Source: Leucobacter rhizosphaerae
GTDB lineage: Bacteria; Actinomycetota; Actinomycetes; Actinomycetales; Microbacteriaceae
NCBI RefSeq assembly: GCF_022919175.1
Contig: NZ_CP095043.1
Span: forward strand, 2,232,001 to 2,296,000
Reading direction: 5' to 3'
Length of the DNA: 64,000 nt
Numbering within the stretch: the stretch's first letter is position 1; every line of letters begins with the position of its first letter. This document shows positions 1 through 7,472 of this stretch, one piece after another. Position numbers and translations under genes: made by a program. The notes beneath the pieces are model-generated. The model was not told the origin of the DNA. It saw only the letters and a list, made by a program, of their open reading frames with translations, and made no database searches.

Positions 1-929
1 CCGACGCGACGGTCGAGTGGGCGGCTGTGGCAGTCCCGACGATCGGTACGTCGCTCGTCGATGCTGCGGATCAGGATCGCGTGCTGGCGTGGGACGGCGG
101 ACCGGTCGTCGACACCGTGTCGTACGAGAACCTCGAGCCGGGTGTCGAGTACACCCTGACCGGTGAGCTGATGCGGAAGTCGGATGGTTCGGCGACCGGC
201 ATCACCGGGTCGGCCACGTTCACCCCGACCGAGGCGTCAGGGACCGTCGCCGTGAACATGGTCGTGCCCGAGGGGTACGCGGGTGAGACGCTCGTGGCGT
301 TCGAGTGGCTGTTCGAAGGGACTGACACGTCGGGCGAGCCGGTCGCGGAGCACACGGACATCGACGATGCGGCGCAGACGATCGTCGTCGAGGAGGCGCC
401 GGTGGTGCCCGTGCCGACGATCGGCACGTCGCTCGTCGATGCCGCGGATCAGGATCGCGTGCTGCCGTGGAACGGCGGCACGGTGGTCGACACGGTGACC
501 TACGAGCACCTGGTGCCCGGCGTGGAGGTCACGCTGACCGGTGAGCTGATGCGGAAGTCGGATGGTTCGGCGACCGGGATCACGGGGTCCGTGACGTTCA
601 CGCCGCGCGCGGCGTCGGGGTCGGTGGACGTGACGTTCACCGTGCCCGAGGGGCACGCGGGTGAGTCGCTCGTGGCGTTCGAGTGGCTGTACGAGGGATC
701 GGAGCTCCTGGGGGAGCCGATCGCCGAGCACACGGACATCAACGATGCGGCGCAGACCGTCTTCGTCGAGGCGAAGCCCGTGCCCGCCACGCCGGTGAAG
801 CCCGCCGCGATGCTCTCGACCACCGGTTCCGCCGGACCGCTGGGCCTCGCGGCCCTCGCGGGTGCGGTCCTCGTCGCCGGTGCCGCGCTGATGGTGGCTC
901 GGTCGCGGAGCGGCGCCGAGCGGTCATGA
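1..929 (+). CDS. VaFE/T-Q ester-bond repeat surface protein, C-terminal part (partial)
   Basis: The frame is open to the left edge, so this is the 3' end of a longer gene; about 308 codons are visible. Two near-identical repeats of about 125 residues each begin with PTIGTSLVDAADQDRVL and end with AEHTDIDDAAQT or AEHTDINDAAQT. This is the pattern of VaFE domains, in which a Thr and a Gln form an intramolecular ester bond. They build stalks of Gram-positive adhesins and pili. The C-terminus has an LSTTG segment, a hydrophobic stretch of about 23 residues and a basic tail (ARSRSGAERS), which reads as a degenerate sortase sorting signal. The role is therefore cell-wall-anchored surface protein; the ligand is unknown. 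The repeats are also very similar at DNA level, so copy number may vary. Confidence 0.85.
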   Translation, partial: DATVEWAAVAVPTIGTSLVDAADQDRVLAWDGGPVVDTVSYENLEPGVEYTLTGELMRKSDGSATGITGSATFTPTEASGTVAVNMVVPEGYAGETLVAFEWLFEGTDTSGEPVAEHTDIDDAAQTIVVEEAPVVPVPTIGTSLVDAADQDRVLPWNGGTVVDTVTYEHLVPGVEVTLTGELMRKSDGSATGITGSVTFTPRAASGSVDVTFTVPEGHAGESLVAFEWLYEGSELLGEPIAEHTDINDAAQTVFVEAKPVPATPVKPAAMLSTTGSAGPLGLAALAGAVLVAGAALMVARSRSGAERS

Positions 930-949
930 CGACGCAGCGCTGCTGAGCC

Positions 950-983
950 GGAGGCCGTGCGGGTGATGTCCCGCACGGCCTCC
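950..983 (+). terminator. Terminator hairpin after the surface protein gene
   Basis: A perfect 14-bp GC-rich inverted repeat (GGAGGCCGTGCGGG and its complement) closes a 6-nt loop, 21 bases after the stop codon. There is no T-tract, as is usual in high-GC actinobacteria. It separates the surface protein from the metal-related genes downstream. Confidence 0.8.
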
Positions 984-1030
984 GTGCGTGTGGGGGACGC
1001 CCGGCCACGTGCGTCTGGGATACTGAAGGC

Positions 1031-1687
1031 ATGCACGCGTCGCGCCTCCCGAACCTGGTTCGGGGGTCGTTCGCGGCGACCATCGCGACGTTCGTGGCGC
1101 TGGTGTCGCACGTGGCCGGCGGCGGTGCCGTGCCCGGGATCGCCGGCTGGGCGACACCGCTGATTCTGTCGTTGCTCATCTGCGTCGCGCTCGCGGGCCG
1201 CAACCTGTCGGTGATCCGGCTCTCGGTCTCGGTCGTCGCCAGCCAGGTGCTGTTCCACACCCTTTTTATGCTCGGTACCCCGAGCGCTGCGCTGCAGGGG
1301 GGTGCGAGTGCAGGCGCGGGTGCCGCAATGCCGCAGCACCACGACCATGCCGCCATGATGATGATCCCGCCGCCCGCACTCTCGCCCGGCACCGCCGAAC
1401 TGGTCCAGGCCGATCCGACCATGTGGCTCGCGCACGCCCTCGGCGCCGCCGTGACGGTGATCTTCCTCGTGCGCGGGGAGCGGACGCTCGAGCGGTTGCG
1501 TGCGATCGCCACGCGCATCGCCGCGTGGGTGCGGATCGGCTTCGATGCCCCGTGGGCCCAGCCGGTCGCCCTGCATCGGCCGCGGGTGCTCCCGGCCGAG
1601 TTCCGCCACCGCACGCTCCTCTCGCTCATCCAGACCACGGTGCAGTGCCGCCGGGGTCCGCCCGTACACCTCTTCGCAGCCCGGTAG
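1031..1687 (+). CDS. His/Met-rich integral membrane protein beside copper-type genes
   Basis: 218 residues with about four hydrophobic segments (roughly residues 10-32, 36-55, 60-80, 132-150) and a cytoplasm-like basic C-terminal tail. A loop at about residues 97-115 is rich in metal-ligand residues (MPQHHDHAAMMMIPP). No family was recognised with certainty. It precedes a PCu(A)C copper chaperone and a PepSY membrane protein on the same strand, a grouping seen in actinobacterial copper loci, so a role in copper handling is inferred from the neighbours and the loop. The last 25 residues look unlike a conserved domain and may be a poorly constrained tail. Confidence 0.6.
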   Translation: MHASRLPNLVRGSFAATIATFVALVSHVAGGGAVPGIAGWATPLILSLLICVALAGRNLSVIRLSVSVVASQVLFHTLFMLGTPSAALQGGASAGAGAAMPQHHDHAAMMMIPPPALSPGTAELVQADPTMWLAHALGAAVTVIFLVRGERTLERLRAIATRIAAWVRIGFDAPWAQPVALHRPRVLPAEFRHRTLLSLIQTTVQCRRGPPVHLFAAR

Positions 1688-1819
1688 CGTGCGTTCGAGC
1701 GCGCGCAGCATCGGGGTGCACACGTCTCCCTGATTTCTGCACCGCCCCCGTGAACGGGCGGCGATTCCGGGTGCCCGCGGGCGCCCGGTCTGGTGCACGC
1801 GTGAAAGGTGTCACGAACA

Positions 1820-2329
1820 GTGATGAAGCATGGAACGAAGAAGAAGACGGCCGTTGGACTCGTGGGGCTCGCCCTGCTCGGGCTGACGGCCTGCACGGGC
1901 GCGGATCCCGCGCCCGAGGCCACGCCGGCAGCGTCGGCCGTGACGGTCGAGGACGCGTGGGTGAAGGCGGCGGACTCCGGCATGACGGCCGGGTTCGGCA
2001 CGCTCGAGAACGCCGCTGACCACGACGTGACGATCGTGTCGGTGGCGTCGGAGTCGTCGCCGATGATGGAGCTCCACGAGACCGTCGCGAACGAGTCGGG
2101 CGAGTCCGTGATGCGCGAGGTGGAGGGCGGGTTCGTGATCCCCGCGAACTCCGACCTGCTGCTGGAGCCGGCCGGTAACCACATCATGATGATGGATCTC
2201 CCCGCGCCGATCCTCGCCGGTGACGAAGTCACGTTCACGCTCACGTTCTCCGACGGCTCGATCCTGGAGTTCGACGCGATGGTCAAGGACTACGCGGGAG
2301 CGAACGAGAGCTACGAGGGTGGCGCGTGA
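1820..2329 (+). CDS. PCu(A)C-family copper chaperone lipoprotein
   Basis: About 169 residues, with a lipobox (LGLTAC) after a basic N-terminus, so it should be a lipid-anchored extracytoplasmic protein. The body is a PCu(A)C (DUF461) cupredoxin-like domain. The Cu(I) site is visible as a His in MELHE, a Met 12 residues later, then HIM about 22 residues after that, close to the family signature H(M)x10Mx21HxM. Such proteins deliver Cu(I) to cytochrome oxidase or buffer exported copper. Start: a GTG at 1820 directly followed by an ATG at 1823, with AAAGG about 11 bases upstream; either could be used. The stop overlaps the start of the PepSY protein, so the two are translationally coupled. Confidence 0.88.
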   Translation: MMKHGTKKKTAVGLVGLALLGLTACTGADPAPEATPAASAVTVEDAWVKAADSGMTAGFGTLENAADHDVTIVSVASESSPMMELHETVANESGESVMREVEGGFVIPANSDLLLEPAGNHIMMMDLPAPILAGDEVTFTLTFSDGSILEFDAMVKDYAGANESYEGGA

Positions 2330-3795
2330 TGGCGAGCACGCTGCAGGCCGATCCTTCGGCGACGTCTATGAGATCTGATGCGGCGAGCACGCCGCGACCG
2401 ACTCGAGTGCGACGGGGCTGGTTCCCGCAGCTGCTGCTCCGGCTCCACTTCTCCGCCGGGGTGCTGGTCGGCCCGTTCATCCTGGTGGCCGCGGTCTCCG
2501 GTGGGCTCTACGCGCTCGCGCCGTCGATCGAGCAGGCGGTGTACCACGACGAGCTCACGGCCACCACGGACGAGACGAACCTCACGCTCGGCGACCAGAT
2601 CCGTGCCGCCGAGACCGTCGTCGGCCCGGATGCGGCGCTGAACGCGGTGCGCCCGGCGCCGAATCCGGGCGACACAACCCGGGTGATGTTCGCGGAGGCG
2701 GGGCTCGGCGCGAGTGAGACCCGCGCGATCTTCGTCGATCCGGGAACGGGGGAGATCCGCGGCGACCTCACCGCCTACGGCACGAGCGGGTCGCTCCCGC
2801 TGCGCACCTGGATCTCGAACCTCCACCGCAATCTGAACCTCGGGGAGCCGGGCCGCATGTACAGCGAGCTCGCCGCCTCGTGGCTCGGGATCGTCGCGGT
2901 GGCGGGCGCCGGGCTATGGATCGCGCGGATCCGGAAGTCGCGCGCGAAGAAGGATCTGATCCGGCCCAACCGTGCGTTCAGGGGGTACCGCTCGTCGGTC
3001 TCCTGGCACAGCTCGCTCGGGATCTGGGTGCTCGTGGGGGCGCTGTTCCTCTCGGCCACCGGGATCACCTGGTCGCAGAACGCCGGCGGCAACGTCGGGA
3101 ACCTGCGCGCGGCGCTCGGCTGGGGCACGCCCAGCCTGGCGACGGCGCTCGATCCCGCCGCCGCTTCGGAGGCGGATGAGCACGCGCACCACCACGGGCC
3201 GGTCGCGGCGCCGACGGGGGAGGCGAACCCCGACACGTTCGACGCGATGCTCGCGATCGCCCAGCGCATCAACGTGAACACCGGGCTCGTCGAGATCAGG
3301 CCCCCGGCCGAAGCGGGCCAGGCCTGGGTGGTGCAGGAGATCCAGCGGAGCTACCCGACCGAGGTGGACTCGGTGGCGATCAACGGCGCGACGATGGAGG
3401 TAGTCGACCGCTCGGACTTCGCCGAGTTCCCGCTGCCGGCGAAGCTCACGCGGTGGGGCATCGATCTGCACATGGGCAGCATGTTCGGGATCGCGAATCA
3501 GGTGGTGCTGCTCCTGTTGGCCGCCGGAATCGCGAGTCTTGTGGTGCTCGGGTACACGATGTGGTGGCGTCGGAGGCCGACGCGCGGTGACCGGCTCGCG
3601 CTCGCGAAGCCGCCGCGGCGCGGGGTGCTGCGGGGCGCGCCCTGGTGGGGGATCGGACTCGTGGCCGTCGGAGCCGTGGCGATCGGGTGGTTCCTGCCGT
3701 ACGTGGGGTGGACGCTCCTCGGGTTCCTCGTGATCGACACGGTCGAGGGCCTCGTGCAGCGCCGGCGGGCGGGGCGGGCGGCTCGGGCCGTCTAG
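2329..3795 (+). CDS. PepSY-associated transmembrane protein
   Basis: About 488 residues of the PepSY_TM type. The four family helices are visible: near residue 35-60 after RLHFSAGV, near 185-205, near 225-250 after SVSWHSSLGIW, and near 385-415 after DLHMGSMFG, with an extra C-terminal pair near 440-480. The large extracytoplasmic segments correspond to PepSY folds. Conserved His residues (LHRN, WHSS, DLHMG) and an added His cluster (DEHAHHHGP) are present. Family members are linked to heme or iron reductases and metal homeostasis; with the PCu(A)C protein immediately upstream a copper role is likely but inferred. Start: ATG at 2329 overlapping the previous stop, or the GTG at 2326. Confidence 0.82.
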   Translation: MASTLQADPSATSMRSDAASTPRPTRVRRGWFPQLLLRLHFSAGVLVGPFILVAAVSGGLYALAPSIEQAVYHDELTATTDETNLTLGDQIRAAETVVGPDAALNAVRPAPNPGDTTRVMFAEAGLGASETRAIFVDPGTGEIRGDLTAYGTSGSLPLRTWISNLHRNLNLGEPGRMYSELAASWLGIVAVAGAGLWIARIRKSRAKKDLIRPNRAFRGYRSSVSWHSSLGIWVLVGALFLSATGITWSQNAGGNVGNLRAALGWGTPSLATALDPAAASEADEHAHHHGPVAAPTGEANPDTFDAMLAIAQRINVNTGLVEIRPPAEAGQAWVVQEIQRSYPTEVDSVAINGATMEVVDRSDFAEFPLPAKLTRWGIDLHMGSMFGIANQVVLLLLAAGIASLVVLGYTMWWRRRPTRGDRLALAKPPRRGVLRGAPWWGIGLVAVGAVAIGWFLPYVGWTLLGFLVIDTVEGLVQRRRAGRAARAV

Positions 3796-3832
3796 CGGCC
3801 CGGATCCCGCACCCCGTTCGCGCCCGTTCCCG

Positions 3833-3898
3833 GCCCTTCGGGGTGCAGTTCTGCACCGGTTCCACGTGAAACAGGTGCAGAACTGCGCCCCGAAGGGC
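3833..3898. terminator. Long bidirectional hairpin between convergent genes
   Basis: Two 25-base arms (3833-3857 and 3874-3898) are inverted copies with one mismatch, starting GCCCTTCGGGGTGCAG. They flank a 16-base loop that is itself palindromic (see the parS-like site). It sits between the PepSY gene and the convergent flavin oxidase gene, so it can terminate both. The stem is far longer than a terminator needs. It belongs to a loose set of long palindromes at gene ends in this window (45160, 47963, 55541). Confidence 0.8.
3859..3872. other. parS-like palindrome in the hairpin loop
   Basis: GTTCCACGTGAAAC differs at one position from the 14-base core of the bacterial parS site GTTTCACGTGAAAC, which ParB binds for chromosome segregation. 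The flanking bases make it 14 of 16 against the full consensus. The match is seen directly; ParB binding is inferred. Confidence 0.5.
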
Positions 3899-3914
3899 GC
3901 CGGCGGGATCGGGA

Positions 3915-5540
3915 TCAGCGATCTCGCAGGCGGCGCGGCCAGATCCCCGACTTCCCGGGGTTCAGGATCCCGTTCGGATCCAGCGCGTCCTTGATCCGCT
4001 CGTTGACGGTGCGCTGAATGTGGTCGTTAAAGCTGTACGTCTCCACCACCTGCTCGGCCAGCACGTTGTGTGCGCGGTAGATCCCGTACCCCTCCTGCGC
4101 CCCGGTCTCGATGAGTTCGCGGGTCATCTGCAGGATCTCTGTCTGGCTCTGCGCATCGCTCGTGTCGTAGAGCGGCAGGCAGATGTGGTGCATCTCCCGA
4201 AGCCCGATGATGAACTGGGCGAGGTAGTCGGTGCCGTAGGCGTCCGAGATGCGCTGCGTGTCGGCGAACTGAGTCGCCGCGTCCGGGCCGCTCGGCGCCG
4301 ACACCGGCGCGTAGAAGAAGTGACCCGCGTTCGGGAACCAGTCGAACACCGCCGCCGAGTGACGGTTGGGCACGCCGGTGTTGAGGAGGTGGCGAGCGTT
4401 GAGCAGCTCGGCGCGTCGGCTGCCCTCGCTCAGCGGCAGCGTCTCATTGGTCTCGAAGCGCGACCCGTCGATCGTGCCGTACGCCTCCCGGATGATCTCG
4501 AGGTAGCGGTCGACCTGCCAGCGCGGTCCGTAGCAGGTGCCGTAGAGGATCCAGTAGCCCGACTCCAGTCCGTCGATCATGCGCTGCTTCGCCTCCGCGG
4601 TCAGCGGGCCGGGATCGTCCTGCCACTCCGCGCGCGTCGAGACGCAGGCGGCGTCGAACACGATGTTCCGCACGATGGGCACGGACTGGATGGGCGCCAT
4701 GCCGATCCGGAGCGGGAGCGTGATCTCCATGACGGCGGCGAGGTCCTCCTCCCGCGGGAACGTGATCGCGAACGTGACGGCCGTTTCGGGCCGGGGCATG
4801 AGTTGAATGCCCATGCGGGTGCAGATCCCGAAGTTCGACTGTTCGAAGAGACCCTCGATCGAGGGCCCGATGCCCCCGGCGTACAGGTGCCACGCCTCGG
4901 AGGCCGGCAGGCCGCCCATGCCGGTGCGGAGCACCTCTCCGTCGCCCAGCACGATCTCCATGCCGCAGCGCCACATCGCGTGATCGCCGTAGGGGGTGTA
5001 CCCGACGCCGTGGTCCATGGTGTTGCCGACGACACTGCCCCAGTCGAGCTCGGCCGGATCGATCATGAGGTTCGCGCCCGACTCCTGCACGGCGCGGTAG
5101 AGCGTCGCGTAGTCCACGCCGGGTTCGACGACCGCGTAGGCGAGTTTCTCGTTGATCTCGAGCACCCGATGCATCCGCTTGCCGAGGTGGAGCAGCACTG
5201 AGCCGGTCACCATCGGCGACGAGCCACCGTAGCCGAGGTTGCGGCCGGTCGAGAACGCGTGCAGCGGGATCAGGTACTCGTTGGCGATCCTGACGATGGC
5301 CTGCACCTCCTCGGTCGACGCAGGCCAGACGACGGCGCCGCCCCGGAACTCGTCGCCGTCGGTCACCGGGAACTGGTCGTCGTAGGCACGGACGACCGCC
5401 GGGTCGGTGTGCACGTTCGCGATGCCGATCGCCTCGCGCATCCGATCGATGGCATCCGCGAACCGCGCGGGATCGACGCCCTCCGGCAGGTAGGTCGTGG
5501 TGCACGGTGCTTCGACAGTGCGGGCAGCGGGCTGTGTCAT
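3915..5540 (-). CDS. Vanillyl-alcohol oxidase / 4-cresol dehydrogenase family flavoprotein
   Basis: 541 residues, the usual length of the VAO/PCMH family. The N-terminal FAD-binding domain contains STGRNLGYGGSSP and the family stretch GVGYTPYGDH. The C-terminus has IYRAHN, matching the conserved Tyr-Arg of the VAO phenolate pocket, and ends DPNGILNPGKSGIWP. An HH pair in REMHHIC lies where FAD-linking His is found in VAO and eugenol oxidase, so covalent FAD is plausible. These enzymes oxidise para-substituted phenols (vanillyl alcohol, eugenol, 4-cresol). AAGGGAG stands 6 bases before the ATG. It ends a minus-strand set with StyA/StyB-like genes, suggesting a para-hydroxylated aromatic is processed here. 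The exact substrate is not readable from sequence. Confidence 0.85.
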   Translation of the reverse strand: MTQPAARTVEAPCTTTYLPEGVDPARFADAIDRMREAIGIANVHTDPAVVRAYDDQFPVTDGDEFRGGAVVWPASTEEVQAIVRIANEYLIPLHAFSTGRNLGYGGSSPMVTGSVLLHLGKRMHRVLEINEKLAYAVVEPGVDYATLYRAVQESGANLMIDPAELDWGSVVGNTMDHGVGYTPYGDHAMWRCGMEIVLGDGEVLRTGMGGLPASEAWHLYAGGIGPSIEGLFEQSNFGICTRMGIQLMPRPETAVTFAITFPREEDLAAVMEITLPLRIGMAPIQSVPIVRNIVFDAACVSTRAEWQDDPGPLTAEAKQRMIDGLESGYWILYGTCYGPRWQVDRYLEIIREAYGTIDGSRFETNETLPLSEGSRRAELLNARHLLNTGVPNRHSAAVFDWFPNAGHFFYAPVSAPSGPDAATQFADTQRISDAYGTDYLAQFIIGLREMHHICLPLYDTSDAQSQTEILQMTRELIETGAQEGYGIYRAHNVLAEQVVETYSFNDHIQRTVNERIKDALDPNGILNPGKSGIWPRRLRDR

Positions 5541-5632
5541 GGAGAACTCCCTTGTTCCGGTGCGGTGCCGCCCGGTCCCGGACGGTGCTTGCCAGCGTAG
5601 GGAGCGGCCGGAGCGCTGGTACGGTACGTTCG

Positions 5633-6616
5633 TTATCCGGATAGCGCGACTGCGTCGAGGGTCTGCGACGGCAACTCACCGAACGTGCGCTGGTACATGG
5701 CGGAAAAGCGCCCCATGTGGCTGAACCCGTGGCGCTGGGCAATCGTGTGCACACGTGTGCCGTCGGCTGCCCGCAGGAGATCCTGATGCACTCGCTGCAG
5801 CCGGTCGCTCCGCTGCGCCTGCATCGGGCTCCGGCCTTCGATCTCCCGGAAGGCCGCTTGCACGCTGCGCCCGCTCACCCCGACGTACTCGGCGATGGAT
5901 CCGAGTGAGAGCGGGGCACCGCTCGAGTAGGTGATCGCCTCGAGCGCCTGGGCGACGATGCGGGCATTCGCCGAGCGCGAGTGCACGGCCGGGGCGTCGA
6001 GACGCAGGGTGCTCGCGACGAACCCGTCGACGCAGCGTTCGGCGAGGAAGGTGGCGAGCCCCGGGTCGATCCGGGAGAGGCGCTGCACGCGCGCGATGAG
6101 CTCGCGGACGGACGTGATCCAGGCCTTCGCGGCGCCCGATGCCACGTCGAGCGCGGGATCGAACCGGAGCTCCCAGTCCGGTCCTGCCTCCTGTGCGAGA
6201 CGGCGCTCGACCATCCCGCGGTCCAGCTTGACCGCGAGCATCACGCAGGGGTGCTCCCACCCGCTGATGGCCGTGTCGACGTCGGGGGTGTAGACCGCGG
6301 CGCGGGATCTCGTGGCTTGCACGCGCTGCTCGCCGACCGAGGTGCGGAGCGAACCTCGCAGGGGAACATTGCACTGGTACGCGGTCTCGTACGGCGCCGT
6401 GTCGATCCGAATCCCGGTCGAGTAGGTCAGCAGGCCGGCGGTGACCGGCCCAAGAGCCGCGGCGACGGCGGTCAGGGTGAAGCGCTCGAGGGTGGCCTCC
6501 GCCCCGAGCGGGGTCAGACGATGGGGATAGTAGAGCTGCACCCCGAGGTCGTGCGCGGCGCCGAGCGAGTGGACCTGCGTGGAGAGGCCCACTCGCTCGA
6601 GGGTGTCGCCGGACAT
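5633..6616 (-). CDS. AraC-family transcriptional regulator
   Basis: 327 residues. The N-terminal two thirds resemble the AraC_binding_2 cupin-like sensor found in regulators of aromatic catabolism (for example segment YQCNVPLRGSLRT). The last 100 residues carry two helix-turn-helix units (SLGSIAEYVGVSGRSVQAAF and IAQRHGFSHMGRFSAMYQ). The ATG at 6616 is chosen because upstream codons in the longer frame are arginine-rich shadow sequence, and because it lies 2 bases after the stop of the flavin reductase. Co-transcription with the epoxidase genes and position ahead of the flavin oxidase gene suggest it senses an aromatic substrate and activates the cluster. Confidence 0.88.
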   Translation of the reverse strand: MSGDTLERVGLSTQVHSLGAAHDLGVQLYYPHRLTPLGAEATLERFTLTAVAAALGPVTAGLLTYSTGIRIDTAPYETAYQCNVPLRGSLRTSVGEQRVQATRSRAAVYTPDVDTAISGWEHPCVMLAVKLDRGMVERRLAQEAGPDWELRFDPALDVASGAAKAWITSVRELIARVQRLSRIDPGLATFLAERCVDGFVASTLRLDAPAVHSRSANARIVAQALEAITYSSGAPLSLGSIAEYVGVSGRSVQAAFREIEGRSPMQAQRSDRLQRVHQDLLRAADGTRVHTIAQRHGFSHMGRFSAMYQRTFGELPSQTLDAVALSG

Positions 6617-6618
6617 GG

Positions 6619-7119
6619 CTACGCAGCGGCTCCGACGGCGTGGAAGGCGCGGCTGTCGTAGACGAGCGCCTGCGCGTCGGACCGGTGTCTGATCGCGTCG
6701 ATCTCGACGAAAAAGACGCTGTGCGTGCCCTGCTCGAGCGTCGAGGTGATGTGGCCGGTGAGTGCCACGCGGGCATCGCGCAAAGTCGGGATCCCGTCGA
6801 GATCCTCCCAGACGTCCCACGCGAATCGATCCGCCATGGGCACGTGCGTCTGGCCCGAGAAGTGCCGTGCGAGGTCTTCCTGATCGCCGGCCAGCACGTT
6901 CAGGGCGAGGCGTCCGTTACCCGTGAAGACGTCGTGCGCGGTGCTCCCGCGGTTGATGCAGACCAGGATCGTGGGCGGGGAGTCGGTCACCGAGCAGGCT
7001 GCGCTGACCGTGATGCCGAGTCTGCCGTGCGCACCGTCGGTGGTCACCACGTGCACAGCCGCGGCGAGGTTCGACATCGCCTGACGGAATTCGAGCTGAC
7101 GAGGATCGAGGGTGGTCAT
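6619..7119 (-). CDS. Flavin reductase, StyB/HpaC-like
   Basis: 166 residues, the usual size of short-chain flavin:NADH reductases. The FMN-binding fold is recognisable from GRLGITVSAACSVTDSPPTILVCINR near residues 32-60 (shown here only as GITVSAACSV and PPTILVCIN) and from LALNVLAGDQ. It would supply reduced FAD to a partner monooxygenase; the StyA-like gene 350 bases upstream in the same operon is the obvious partner. The start overlaps the EthD-like gene by ATGA. Confidence 0.87.
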   Translation of the reverse strand: MTTLDPRQLEFRQAMSNLAAAVHVVTTDGAHGRLGITVSAACSVTDSPPTILVCINRGSTAHDVFTGNGRLALNVLAGDQEDLARHFSGQTHVPMADRFAWDVWEDLDGIPTLRDARVALTGHITSTLEQGTHSVFFVEIDAIRHRSDAQALVYDSRAFHAVGAAA

Positions 7120-7460
7120 GATGCGCTCCCTTCGAGCACGGGGTGGTCAGGGTGATCGAGCACCGGGTAGTCGATGACCGTCGCACCGCCGGTGGCGTAG
7201 CGGGGGACGTCGGCCGCCACGGCCTGGCCGATCTCCGAGGCCATGGCGGCGCGGAAGGCCGCGGCATCCGCGAACTCCGCCTCGAAGATCGCGAAGTACG
7301 GTGCAGCTGAGCCGTCGGGGCCCGGCTGGATCTCGGTGGAGTGGCGCCAGTCGAGGAGTCCGGGCAGTTGTGCGGCGAGCGGAAGATGCTGCGATTCGTA
7401 GTAGTCGACGAAGGCGGCGGGGTCGACGGGAGCGGGGTAGAGAACGACGAGCTTGTGCAT
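7116..7460 (-). CDS. EthD-family small protein
   Basis: 114 residues with the EthD ferredoxin-like dimeric barrel pattern (MHKLVVLYPAPVDPAAF, then YYESQHLPLAAQLPGL). EthD domains accompany ring-modifying oxygenases and often act on unstable intermediates or have unknown support roles. It lies between the epoxidase and flavin reductase genes, overlapping the latter by 4 bp, so it is likely a third component of this pathway. Its own reaction cannot be told from the sequence. Confidence 0.82.
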   Translation of the reverse strand: MHKLVVLYPAPVDPAAFVDYYESQHLPLAAQLPGLLDWRHSTEIQPGPDGSAAPYFAIFEAEFADAAAFRAAMASEIGQAVAADVPRYATGGATVIDYPVLDHPDHPVLEGSAS

Positions 7461-7472
7461 GTGACGGCCCTC

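Noticed and set aside
500..1798. Long minus-strand reading frames opposite the surface protein and copper genes
   Set aside because: Arg/His/Pro-rich shadow translations typical of high-GC DNA, with no family motif and with no room for ribosome sites; the plus-strand genes have clear domains.
4020..5201. 393-codon plus-strand frame opposite the VAO-family gene
   Set aside because: Translation is low-complexity and charged, mirror of a well-conserved flavoenzyme; no domain recognised.
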